DNA of 5,450 nucleotides, from the NCBI GenBank assembly GCA_001311585.1, contig BBBN01000121.1, positions 1 through 5,450 on the forward strand, in the 5' to 3' direction. Every line of letters starts with the position of its first letter. The stretch's first letter is position 1. This stretch comes from Thermus sp. JCM 17653. Its GTDB lineage: Bacteria; Deinococcota; Deinococci; Deinococcales; Thermaceae. Below, in pieces: positions 1-5,450 of this stretch. Position numbers and translations under genes: made by a program. The notes under the pieces were generated by a model. That model saw only the letters and a list, made by a program, of their open reading frames with translations, searched no databases and was not told the origin of the DNA.

Positions 1-123
1 GCCCTGAACCCTGCCCAAGACCAGGGCCCCCGGGCCTTCGCCTGGCTGTTGAGGGAGTGCGCTTCCGGGGGCGGGTGGGAGCGTTCTCTTTCTTCGCGAA
101 AGGTACATTTCGCGCATGTATAA
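1..123 (+). CDS. Possible 3' end of an unidentified gene (partial)
   Basis: Frame 1 is open from the left edge to a TAA at 121-123, giving about 40 residues. From 1 to about 84 nearly all codons end in G or C (about 25 of 28), which is typical of real coding DNA here. After about 84 that bias disappears and the sequence becomes the palindrome and promoter region, so the true gene may end earlier, or a missed base may move the frame. The peptide contains a stretch like AFAWLLREC but I recognise no family. Too little is present to assign a function, and chance openness in GC-rich DNA is a real alternative. Confidence 0.25.
   Translation, partial: ALNPAQDQGPRAFAWLLRECASGGGWERSLSSRKVHFAHV
95..114. 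promoter_or_regulatory. Operator-like 20-bp palindrome before the recombinase
   Basis: CGCGAAAGGTACATTTCGCG is an inverted repeat with nine of ten base pairs matching; only 102/107 is mismatched. It is centred on GTAC. It lies 4 bp upstream of TATAAT (119-124), covering the -35 to -17 zone if transcription starts near 131. A dimeric regulator bound here would compete with RNA polymerase. I do not recognise the motif as the site of a particular regulator. Confidence 0.5.
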
Positions 124-124
124 T
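119..124 (+). promoter_or_regulatory. Consensus -10 box for the recombinase gene
   Basis: This is a perfect TATAAT in otherwise very GC-rich sequence, with TG directly before it (one base off the extended -10 spacing). No good -35 is visible 16-18 bp upstream, where the palindrome sits. The ATG at 131 lies seven bases after the box, where transcription would be expected to begin. The transcript is therefore probably leaderless, which is common in Thermus and explains why no Shine-Dalgarno sequence precedes that ATG. Confidence 0.6.
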
Positions 125-130
125 GCCCCC

Positions 131-1054
131 ATGGCCCCACCGGAAGGCTCCCACGTTATCTGGAAAACCATCGGCGTTAAAAGGCCCGAAAGGCCCTTGG
201 AGACCTGGCCCCTTACGCGGAGTACCTCCTCCTGGAGCGGGGCTACTCGGTCCGGGGGGTGCGGCGCTACCTCCAGGACCTCTCCCTCTGGCTCCGCTTC
301 CTCGAGGAGGAGGGCTTTCCCCCAGGCCCCGAGGCGGTGCGGGCCCTGCTCCTCGCCAAGCGCTGGGCCCCCCGGCGGGTGCAGGGTTCCTGGCTGCCTC
401 AGGAGCTACTACCGCTACCTGCGGGAGATCCGGGGAGAGGCGGCGGAAGACCCCACGGAGGGCATCGGCCGCCCCAAGGCGGGCCGGAGGCTTCCCCTGC
501 ACCCAAGCCCCGAGGAGCTCAGGCGCTTCCTCGAGGCCCTCTCCGAGGAGAAGGAGGCCCGGCTCCTCCTGGCCCTGGCCCGCTTCCTCTACGGAACGGG
601 CCTGCGCATCTCCGAGGCCCTCTCCCTGAAGGGGCGGAACCTGGTCCTCGAGGGCGGCCATCCCGTGGCGGTGCGGGTGGTGGGCAAGGGCAACAAGGAA
701 AGGCTGGTGCCCCTTTCCCGCACCGCCCAGGGGGCGCTTTGGGAGCTGGGCCCGCCCCAGGGAAATGTGCCTATTTTCACATTCCACGGGGGCAGGCGCA
801 GGGGACAGGTTCCCTCGGCCCGCTGGGTGGAGGCCAGGTTCCGGGAGGGCGCCCTAAGGGCGGGCCTGGACCCCAGACGCCTCACCCCCCACAAGCTCCG
901 CCACGCCTACGCCACCCTCCTGGTGGAGCAGGGCGTGGAGCTGGACGCGGTGAAGGACCTCTTGGGGCACGAGTCCATCGCCACCACCCAGATCTACCTG
1001 CACGCCTCCCGGGAACGGCTTAAGGAGGCGGCCTCGAGGCTCCCCGACCTCTAA
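131..1054 (+). CDS. Tyrosine recombinase of the XerC/XerD family (frame-broken)
   Basis: A site-specific recombinase that cuts and rejoins DNA through a tyrosine; Xer proteins resolve chromosome dimers at dif. The mended protein is 308 residues, close to the ~300 of Xer proteins. The N-terminal core-binding domain (about 25-110) reads in frame 1 from ~193 to ~386 and the rest in frame 2. Adding one base in the G run at 192-193, one near 384-388 and one C at 397-398 joins them. The catalytic set is complete: R160 (codon 605), K187 in GKGNKER (686), H255 and R258 in HKLRH (890, 899), H281 (968) and Y290 in TTQIYLH (995). ATG 131 is chosen because it follows TATAAT at leaderless distance. The first ~20 residues show weaker GC3 bias, so a later start is possible. 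The N-terminal DLS..L..L pattern leans to XerD and HKLRH to XerC, so I give no symbol. A phage-type integrase is less likely on size. Confidence 0.85.
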   Translation: MAPPEGSHVIWKTIGVKRPERPLETWPLTRSTSSWSGATRSGGCGATSRTSPSGSASSRRRAFPQAPRRCGPCSSPSAGPPGGCRVPGCLRSYYRYLREIRGEAAEDPTEGIGRPKAGRRLPLHPSPEELRRFLEALSEEKEARLLLALARFLYGTGLRISEALSLKGRNLVLEGGHPVAVRVVGKGNKERLVPLSRTAQGALWELGPPQGNVPIFTFHGGRRRGQVPSARWVEARFREGALRAGLDPRRLTPHKLRHAYATLLVEQGVELDAVKDLLGHESIATTQIYLHASRERLKEAASRLPDL

Positions 1055-1059
1055 CACCA

Positions 1060-1087
1060 CCCCATGCTGGCTTGGGCCAGCATGGGG
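1060..1087 (+). terminator. 12-bp perfect hairpin after the recombinase gene
   Basis: The arms 1060-1071 and 1076-1087 pair perfectly over 12 bp around a TTGG loop, starting five bases after the recombinase stop codon. The stem is long and GC-rich and would be very stable. No T run follows (the next bases are GCCCCGG), so it is not a textbook intrinsic terminator. It may still terminate, protect the 3' end, or act with the hairpins just after it. Confidence 0.6.
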
Positions 1088-1097
1088 GCCCCGGTAA

Positions 1098-1122
1098 GGG
1101 GCTAAGCCCCCGCCGAAAGGTG
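1098..1122 (+). other. Two small hairpins in the recombinase-paaR gap
   Basis: GGGGC (1098-1102) pairs with GCCCC (1106-1110) around a TAA loop. Immediately after, CGCC (1111-1114) pairs with GGTG (1119-1122), with one G-T wobble, around a GAAA tetraloop of the GNRA type. With the 12-bp hairpin at 1060-1087 this makes three stems in 63 bases. I could not match the set to a riboswitch class I know. It may simply be a compound terminator. Confidence 0.35.
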
Positions 1123-1133
1123 AGGCAGGACAC

Positions 1134-1162
1134 TTATCCCTTTCCCTAGGGTGTGCGATACT
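1134..1162 (+). promoter_or_regulatory. Candidate weak promoter of the paa operon
   Basis: GATACT at 1157-1162 matches four of six bases of TATAAT and is preceded by TG at 1154-1155 with one spacer base, so it fits an extended -10. TTATCC at 1134-1139 lies 17 bp upstream as a poor -35. Transcription would begin near 1169, inside the PaaR operator, leaving a leader of about a dozen bases with no Shine-Dalgarno before ATG 1181. TAGGGT at 1147-1152 is an alternative -10. Confidence 0.35.
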
Positions 1163-1164
1163 AA

Positions 1165-1178
1165 CAAACGACCGTTCG
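1165..1178. promoter_or_regulatory. PaaR operator
   Basis: CAAACGACCGTTCG fits at every fixed position the palindrome CNAACGNNCGTTNG, which I recall as the binding site reported for the T. thermophilus HB8 TetR-family regulator PaaR. It ends two bases before the paaR ATG and overlaps the expected transcription start. A bound dimer should therefore block initiation and give autorepression of the whole operon. I found no second copy in the window. Confidence 0.85.
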
Positions 1179-1180
1179 CC

Positions 1181-1792
1181 ATGGACCGCCGCGAAGAGAT
1201 CCTCCACATGGCCGGAAAGCTCTTCAGCCAGCGGGGCTACCACGCCACCAGCATGAGGGAGCTGGCCAAGCACCTGAACCTCCAGGGAGGAAGCCTTTAC
1301 ACCCACATCTCCTCCAAGGAGGAGCTCCTCCTGGAGGTGGTGCGCCAGGCGGCGGAGAGGTTCCAAAAGGTGCTGGAAAGCCTCCCGCAGGGGGGCCCCG
1401 TGGAGAGGATGCGGGCCCTGGTCAAGGGCCACCTCCGGGTCATCGCCGAGGAGCTTCCCCGGGCCACGGTCTTCTTCCACGAGTGGAAGCACCTCTCCCC
1501 TCCCCTCCTCGAGGAGGCCAAGGCCCTGAGGCGCCGCTACGAGGAGGGGGTACAGGCCCTGGTGGAGGAGGGGGCACGGGCGGGGGTCTTCCGGGTGGAG
1601 AACGTGCGGCTTGCGACCCTCTTCGTCCTCTCAGCCCTCAACTGGACCTACCAGTGGTACCGGCCCGATGGCCCCCTTTCCCTGGAGGAACTCTCGGAAG
1701 CCTACGCCAAGCTGGTCCTGAGGGCCCTTGGCGCGGCCCCTTCCCCGGAAGGGGAACACCGTGAGGAAGGAGGCGAGGATGGTGAGGCTTAG
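1181..1792 (+). CDS. paaR: TetR-family repressor of phenylacetate catabolism, PaaR
   Basis: A 203-residue intact cytoplasmic repressor. The TetR DNA-binding domain fills about residues 3-50: helix 1 with [14 protein letters not shown] (11-24), then [10 protein letters not shown] (25-34) and the recognition segment [14 protein letters not shown] (36-49). The C-terminal part is the all-helical ligand and dimer domain, with [14 protein letters not shown] near its end, a pattern I associate with TetR proteins that sense acyl-CoA esters. Known PaaR proteins are released by phenylacetyl-CoA; that ligand is inferred here. ATG 1181 is chosen over the in-frame GTG at 1151 because the GTG would put the operator inside the coding region and add residues unlike the family. 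The last ~20 residues are acidic and poorly structured, and their codons carry the paaA ribosome site and start, overlapping paaA by 14 nt. First gene of the operon and probably autoregulated. Confidence 0.92.
   Translation: MDRREEILHMAGKLFSQRGYHATSMRELAKHLNLQGGSLYTHISSKEELLLEVVRQAAERFQKVLESLPQGGPVERMRALVKGHLRVIAEELPRATVFFHEWKHLSPPLLEEAKALRRRYEEGVQALVEEGARAGVFRVENVRLATLFVLSALNWTYQWYRPDGPLSLEELSEAYAKLVLRALGAAPSPEGEHREEGGEDGEA
1767..1773 (+). promoter_or_regulatory. Ribosome binding site that sets the paaA start
   Basis: AAGGAGG lies five bases before ATG 1779, within the end of paaR. It decides for ATG 1779 over the in-frame upstream starts (an open frame reaches back to 1728) and over GTG at 1782. 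Confidence 0.75.
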
Positions 1793-2746
1793 GATCGGCT
1801 ACCCCGAGGACCCGGACTACGAGGAGAGGCTTCAGGAGTTTGAGGCCAGGATCGCCCGGGGGGAGAAGATTGAGCCCGGGGACTGGATGCCCGCGGAGTA
1901 CCGCAGGCAACTGGTGCGCATGATCTCCCAGCACGCCCACAGCGAGTGGGTGGGCATGCTCCCCGAGGGGCCTGGATCCCCCGGGCCCCCTCCCTGAGGC
2001 GCAAGCTCATCCTCCTGGCCAAGGTGCAGGACGAGGCGGGGCACGGCCAGTACCTCTACCACGCCGCCGAGACCCTGGGGGTAAGCCGGGAGGAGATGGT
2101 GGAGGCGCTCCTTTCGGGGAGGGCCAAGTACTCTAACATCTTCAACTACCCCACCCTCACCTGGGCGGACGTGGCCATCATCGGCTGGCTGGTGGACGGC
2201 ATGGCCATCAAGAACCAGACCATGCTGGCCCAGTGCTCCTACGGCCCCTACTCCCGGGCCATGGTGCGCATCTGCGCCGAGGAGACCTTCCACCACAAGC
2301 AGGGGAAGGAGGCGGTCCTGCTCTACGCCAAGGGCTCCCGCAAGCAGCGGCAGATGGTCCAGGACGCCCTGAACCGCTGGTGGTGGCCCACCCTGATGAT
2401 GGCCGGGCCCCACGACACCGACTCCCCCACACCCCCTCCTCCTCCGCTGGGGCATCAAGACCAAGACCAACGACCAGATCCGCCAGGAGTTCCTGAACGA
2501 GCACGTCCCCGAGCTCCTGGAGGCGGGGCTTACCATCCCCGACCCAGAGCTCCGCTACGACGAGAAGACCGGAAACTGGATCCACGGCCCCATCCCTTGG
2601 GACGAGTTCTGGAAGGTGATCGGGGGGGAAGGCCCCATGAACCGGCACCGCCTCGAGGCAAGGCAAAGGGCCCACGAGGAAGGGCGCTGGGTGCGGGAGG
2701 CCATGGAGCCTACGCCAAAAGGCGGCTCGCCCAGGCGGCGGACTAG
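1779..2746 (+). CDS. paaA: Phenylacetyl-CoA epoxidase catalytic subunit PaaA (frame-broken)
   Basis: The di-iron monooxygenase subunit of ring-1,2-phenylacetyl-CoA epoxidase; it adds one oxygen atom to the aromatic ring of phenylacetyl-CoA. The mended protein is 323 residues (E. coli ~309). It is read in three frames. One missing G in the run at 1967-1970, one missing C in each of the runs 2424-2428 and 2432-2436, and one missing G near 2706-2708 restore a single frame that ends at the TAG 2744-2746. The mended stretch across the C runs then aligns to E. coli PaaA without gaps. All iron ligands expected from E. coli are present with identical spacing: E56 (HAHSE), E86 and H89 (DEAGH), D140 (WLVDG), E169 and H172 (ETFH). 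Other family signatures are EPGDWMP (32-38) and NYPTLTWAD (123-131). It overlaps paaR by 14 nt and precedes paaB by 9 nt. The breaks look like sequence errors, not decay. Confidence 0.93.
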
Positions 2747-2755
2747 GGAGGAGCC

Positions 2756-3283
2756 ATGTGGGGAACGGAGTGGCCCCGGTTTGAGGTGATCAAGCAGGAC
2801 ACGGAAAGGAGCCTGCCCCAGATGGTGGGCTCGGTGCACGCCACGGACCCCGAGCACGCCCTCCTCCTGGCCCGGCACGTCTTCGTGCGGAGGCCTTCGG
2901 CTTACGCCCTCTTCGTGGCCCCGGCGGAGGCCTTCTTCCATGTGACCCAGGAGGGGCTAAGGGACCCCAAGGCCCTGGATGCTTTCCCGCCAGGGAAACA
3001 GCTTGAGGCCTACTGGGTCTTCGCCAAGAAGAGCCACCGCCGGAGCATGGTCTACGGGGACCTGGTGGGCCGCTTCCTGGCAAGAAGCCCAGGGGAAGCG
3101 GTGAAGCAGGCCCTCCTCGAGGCCCAGGGCGTGGCCTTCTGGGCGGTGCCGGAAAGGCTCCTCGTGGGCACCGAGCCCACGCCGGAGGTGGTGGAGAGCT
3201 GGTTCGCCCCCGCCCGGGAGAAGACCTACCGCCTGCAGAGCTACTACGGCCTCGTCACCGCCAAGGAGGTGGCGGATGCTTGA
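2756..3283 (+). CDS. paaB: Phenylacetyl-CoA epoxidase subunit PaaB, double-length
   Basis: A small non-catalytic subunit that in E. coli bridges the PaaAC heterodimers of the epoxidase. This copy is intact and 175 residues long, against about 95 for E. coli. Residues 6-60 match the start of PaaB: WPRFEV, then [23 protein letters not shown] and an ALFVAP strand. Residues 83-168 look like a second unit: LEAYWVF, then [17 protein letters not shown], a VAFWAVP strand, and a tail [16 protein letters not shown] that resembles the C-terminal end of E. coli PaaB. I infer a fused duplication, or a degenerate second PaaB fold. GGGAGGAG (2746-2753) just before ATG 2756 supports the start. The gene lies between paaA and paaC as in other paa operons and overlaps paaC by 8 nt. 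The fusion may be normal in this lineage. Confidence 0.88.
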   Translation: MWGTEWPRFEVIKQDTERSLPQMVGSVHATDPEHALLLARHVFVRRPSAYALFVAPAEAFFHVTQEGLRDPKALDAFPPGKQLEAYWVFAKKSHRRSMVYGDLVGRFLARSPGEAVKQALLEAQGVAFWAVPERLLVGTEPTPEVVESWFAPAREKTYRLQSYYGLVTAKEVADA

Positions 3284-4032
3284 CCCCTGCCTTAAGGAGG
3301 CCCTCATCGCCAAGCTCACCGCCCTGGCCGACGACGAGGTGGTCCTGGCCCAGCGCCTCTCGGAGTGGGTGGCCCACGCCCCCATCCTCGAGGAGGACAT
3401 CGCCATCGCCAACCTGGCCCAGGACGAGCTGGGCCACGCCAAGCTCTACCTGGAGCTCCGGCAGGAGCTGGACGGGTCCGACCCCGACGAGCTGGTCTTC
3501 TTCCGCGACCCCCTGGAGTACCAAAACGCCATCCTGGTGGAGCTTCCCAAGGGGGACTGGGCCTTCACCATGGTCCGGCAGTACCTCTTTGACCTCTACG
3601 AGAACCTCTGGCTGGAGGAGGCGAGGAGAAGCGCCTACAGCCCCTTGGCGGAGGTGGCCGAGAGGGTCCTCAAGGAGGAGCGCTTCCACCTCCGGCACTC
3701 CGCCCTCTGGGTGGAGCGCCTGGGCCTGGGCACGGAGGAAAGCCACGCCCGGGCCCAGAAGGCCCTGGAGACCCTCTTCCCCTACGCCAAGCAGCTCTTC
3801 GCGCCTTGCCCGGGGAGGAGGAGCTAGTGGCGGCGGGGTACGTGCCGGAGCTAAAGGCCCTTTGGGACCGGTACCTGGAGGAGGCCACGCGCCACCTGGA
3901 GCGCTCGGGCTTAAGGCGCCGGAAGGGGGGTACGTGCCCAAGAGCCGCAAGGAGCACACGGAGCACCTATGGTCCCTCCTCGCGGAGATGCAGTCCGTGG
4001 CCCGGTGGGACCGGGAGGCGAAGGCGTGGTAG
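3276..4032 (+). CDS. paaC: Phenylacetyl-CoA epoxidase subunit PaaC (frame-broken)
   Basis: The ferritin-like partner of PaaA; in E. coli PaaC forms a heterodimer with PaaA and is structural. The mended protein is 252 residues (E. coli ~248). It needs one C near 3804-3805 and one G in the run at 3907-3909; the end then reads to TAG 4030-4032. Matching landmarks are [13 protein letters not shown] (24-36), [12 protein letters not shown] (101-112), [11 protein letters not shown] (132-142) and, near the end, [15 protein letters not shown]. Residues E30, E51, H54, D106, E135 and H138 fall where di-iron proteins bind iron. As I recall E. coli PaaC, L, Q and A replace E51, H54 and E135. AAGGAGGT (3263-3270), five bases before ATG 3276, supports the start inside the paaB end. 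Translation is probably coupled to paaB upstream and to paaD downstream (7-nt overlap). Confidence 0.9.
4013..4018 (+). promoter_or_regulatory. Ribosome binding site that sets the GTG start of paaD
   Basis: GGGAGG lies seven bases before GTG 4026. This GTG puts the family-conserved DPEIP motif at residues 14-18 and overlaps the paaC stop. The same frame stays open upstream to about 3969, but starts there would add residues shared with paaC in another frame and not expected for PaaD. Confidence 0.6.
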
Positions 4033-4481
4033 AGCGGTACTGGGAGGCCCTAAAAGGGGTGAAGGACCCGGAGATCCCCGTCCTCAACATCGTGGAGATG
4101 GGGATGGTCCTGGGGGTGGAGGCCGAAGGGAACAGGGTCAAGGTGCGCTTCCGCCCCACCTTCTCCGGCTGCCCGGCCCTTCAGCTCATCCGGGAGGAGA
4201 TGGTCAAGGCCCTTAAGAGGGCGGGGGCGGAGGAAGTGGAGGTGGAGGAGGCCCGCACCCCCTGGAGCACCGAGGCCATGACGGAAGAGGCCAGGGAGAA
4301 GCTCTTACGCTACGGCATCGCCCCGCCCCTCCCCCTCCCCATGGCCGGGGAAGACCCTCCCTGCCCCCGGTGCGGAAGCCGGGAGGTGGTCCTCAAGAAC
4401 CCCTTCGGGGCCACCCTGTGCAAGGCGCTCTACCAGTGCGCCGCCTGCGGCGAGGTCTTTGAGGCCTTTAAGACCGTCTAG
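4026..4481 (+). CDS. paaD: PaaD, DUF59-family protein for epoxidase assembly
   Basis: A small cytoplasmic protein required with the epoxidase subunits. It belongs to the DUF59/MIP18 family, whose members act in iron-sulfur and metal-centre assembly; the exact role of PaaD is less settled. It is intact at 151 residues (E. coli ~165, which has a longer N-terminus). The DUF59 part runs from about 4 to 80, with DPEIPVLNIVEMGMV (14-28) and PTFSGCPAL around C49. The C-terminal part carries two CxxC pairs, C113/C116 (CPRC) and C138/C141 (CAAC), which should bind zinc, plus C132 in CKALYQC as in E. coli PaaD. GTG 4026 is taken as the start on the basis of GGGAGG seven bases upstream. It overlaps paaC by 7 nt and is followed by paaZ after 14 nt. 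Confidence 0.92.
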   Translation: MVERYWEALKGVKDPEIPVLNIVEMGMVLGVEAEGNRVKVRFRPTFSGCPALQLIREEMVKALKRAGAEEVEVEEARTPWSTEAMTEEAREKLLRYGIAPPLPLPMAGEDPPCPRCGSREVVLKNPFGATLCKALYQCAACGEVFEAFKTV

Positions 4482-4495
4482 GGAGAGGACGCGCG

Positions 4496-5450
4496 ATGAA
4501 GCTCCAAAGCTACCTCATGGGCGAGTGGCGGGAAGGCCAGGGCGAGGGCGTCCCGGTGCGGGACGCCAGCACGGGGGAGGTCCTCGCCCGGGTGACGGCG
4601 GAGGGCCTTCCCGTGAAGGAGGCCGTGGCCTGGGGCCGGGAGGTGGGGGAAGGCCCTTTTGGCCCTGGGCTTCCAGGAACGGGGGAGGCGGCTTAGGGCC
4701 CTGGCCCAGTACCTCTCCGAGCGGAAGGAAACCCTCTACCGCCTCTACGCCACCACGGGAGGGACGAGGCGGGACGCCTGGTACGACGTGGACGGGGGGA
4801 TCGGGGTCCTCTACGCCTACAGCTCCCTCGCCCGCAACCTCCCCGAGGGCAACCTCCTCCCCGAGGACGAGTTCCTCCCCCTCTCCAAGGACCTCTCCTT
4901 CCAGGCAGGCACGTCCTCGCCCCCAAGGGGGGGTCACCGTCCAGATCAACGCCTTCAACTTCCCCGTCTGGGGGCTCTTGGAGAAGTTCGCCCCCGCCTT
5001 CCTCGCGGGGGTCCCTACCCTGGCCAAGCCCGCCACCCCCACGGCCCACGTGGCCGAGGCCCTGGTGCGGATGATGCTGGAGTCGGGCCTCCTCCCTGAA
5101 GGCAGCCTCCAGCTCCTGGTGGGGGGCGTGGGGGACCTCTTGGACGCCCTGGACCACCGGGACAGCGTCTATTTCACCGGCTCCAAGGCCACCGCCGACC
5201 GGCTCCGCCGCCACCCGGCCTTCCCGGAGCGGGGGGCCCTCTTCAACGCCGAGGCCGACTCCCTAAACCCCGCCATCCTGGGGGAGGAGGCCACGGAGGA
5301 GGAGCTTTTGCGCCTCGCCCAGGAGATCGCCCAGGAGCTCGTCATCAAGACGGGGCAGCGCTGCACCGCCATCCGCCGGGTCCTGGCGCCCAGGGGCCGC
5401 CTCGGAGGCCCTCCTACAGGCCACCCAAAAGCGCCTGCAGGCCCTGAGGC
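4496..5450 (+). CDS. paaZ: PaaZ-type oxepin-CoA hydrolase/aldehyde dehydrogenase, N-terminal part (partial, frame-broken)
   Basis: In E. coli, PaaZ opens the oxepin-CoA ring with a MaoC-like hydratase domain and oxidises the resulting semialdehyde with an NADP-dependent aldehyde dehydrogenase domain. Only about 315 residues of the dehydrogenase half lie in the window, so the MaoC domain cannot be judged. The frame is mended by two G's in the run 4645-4649, one at 4904-4905 and one in the run 4927-4933. Near 5404 a further shift of one extra base (or two missing) is needed for the last ~45 bases. The mended start aligns almost without gaps to E. coli PaaZ. Catalytic residues are present: N156 in INAFNFP (codon 4957), E254 in EADSLN (5251) and C291 in GQRCTAIRR (5362), plus YFTGS. 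GGGAGAGG (4481-4488) precedes ATG 4496. A stand-alone dehydrogenase (PaaN type) remains possible. Confidence 0.85.

Noticed and set aside
57..629. A 190-residue open frame on the + strand beginning before the recombinase
   Set aside because: It is a shadow frame: Pro/Gly/Arg-rich, no family resemblance, and it overlaps the recombinase whose own frames carry the conserved residues.
1085..1135. A riboswitch upstream of paaR
   Set aside because: The stems and the GAAA loop do not match the conserved core of any class I could recall, and the probable transcription start near 1169 lies downstream of this region.
1151..1180. GTG 1151 as the start of paaR
   Set aside because: It would add ten residues not expected for the family, place the operator and the likely -10 box inside the gene, and has no ribosome site. 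ATG 1181 gives a normal TetR N-terminus.
131..1180. The Xer-like recombinase as part of a mobile element carrying the paa genes
   Set aside because: I see no attachment repeats, terminal inverted repeats or other phage or transposon genes. It has its own promoter and is separated from the paa operon by hairpins and a new promoter.
854..1492. Long minus-strand open frame opposite the recombinase end and paaR
   Set aside because: It mirrors the paaR codons, spans the intergenic hairpins and operator, and has no recognisable domain. Long antisense frames are expected in DNA with such strong GC3 bias; the same holds for the other minus-strand frames at 1832-2536, 3255-3959 and 4515-5042.
1779..2746. 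paaA, paaC, paaZ and the recombinase as pseudogenes or as sites of programmed frameshifting
   Set aside because: There are too many breaks, at different places in unrelated genes, nearly all repaired by one base in a homopolymer, with catalytic residues conserved on both sides. No slippery heptamer with downstream structure recurs.
1..5450. A previously undescribed system across the window
   Set aside because: All substantial genes belong to known families, and from paaR onward they form a recognisable phenylacetate operon. The unusual points are variations within it.

Overview
The window looks like chromosomal DNA of Thermus or a close relative. It is very GC-rich, codons end almost always in G or C, and proteins are rich in Leu, Arg, Glu and Ala. 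The PaaR-type operator matches the one I recall for Thermus thermophilus. I cannot name the species.

Layout, all on the + strand. Positions 1-123 may hold the tail of an unknown gene. An operator-like palindrome (95-114) and a consensus TATAAT (119-124) sit just before a Xer-type tyrosine recombinase (131-1054). A 126-base intergenic gap follows, with a 12-bp hairpin, two smaller hairpins, a weak promoter and a perfect PaaR operator (1165-1178). The rest is a tightly packed phenylacetic acid (paa) operon: paaR (TetR repressor), paaA, paaB, paaC, paaD and the first part of paaZ, which runs off the right edge. Neighbouring genes overlap by 7-14 nt or are 9-14 nt apart, so one co-transcribed and translationally coupled unit is likely.

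How the genes work together. PaaA is the di-iron catalytic subunit of the ring-1,2-phenylacetyl-CoA epoxidase, PaaC its ferritin-like partner and PaaB a small bridging subunit. PaaD is a DUF59 protein thought to help mature the metal centre. PaaZ opens the oxepin-CoA ring and oxidises the resulting aldehyde. PaaR probably shuts the operon until a pathway CoA ester appears. The usual reductase gene, paaE, is not in the window.

Caution on sequence quality. The recombinase, paaA, paaC and paaZ are each broken into two to five frames. Nearly every break is mended by adding one base (two in one case) to a G or C run, and the mended proteins keep family length and all catalytic residues. I therefore read these as sequencing or assembly deletions, not pseudogenes. 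paaR, paaB and paaD are intact. Residue numbers for broken genes refer to the mended protein. Comparisons with E. coli proteins rest on remembered sequences, not on a search.

I do not see a new kind of system here. The points most worth checking are a PaaB that looks like two PaaB units fused, a PaaC that keeps a full set of di-iron ligand residues, and an operator-like palindrome at the recombinase promoter.
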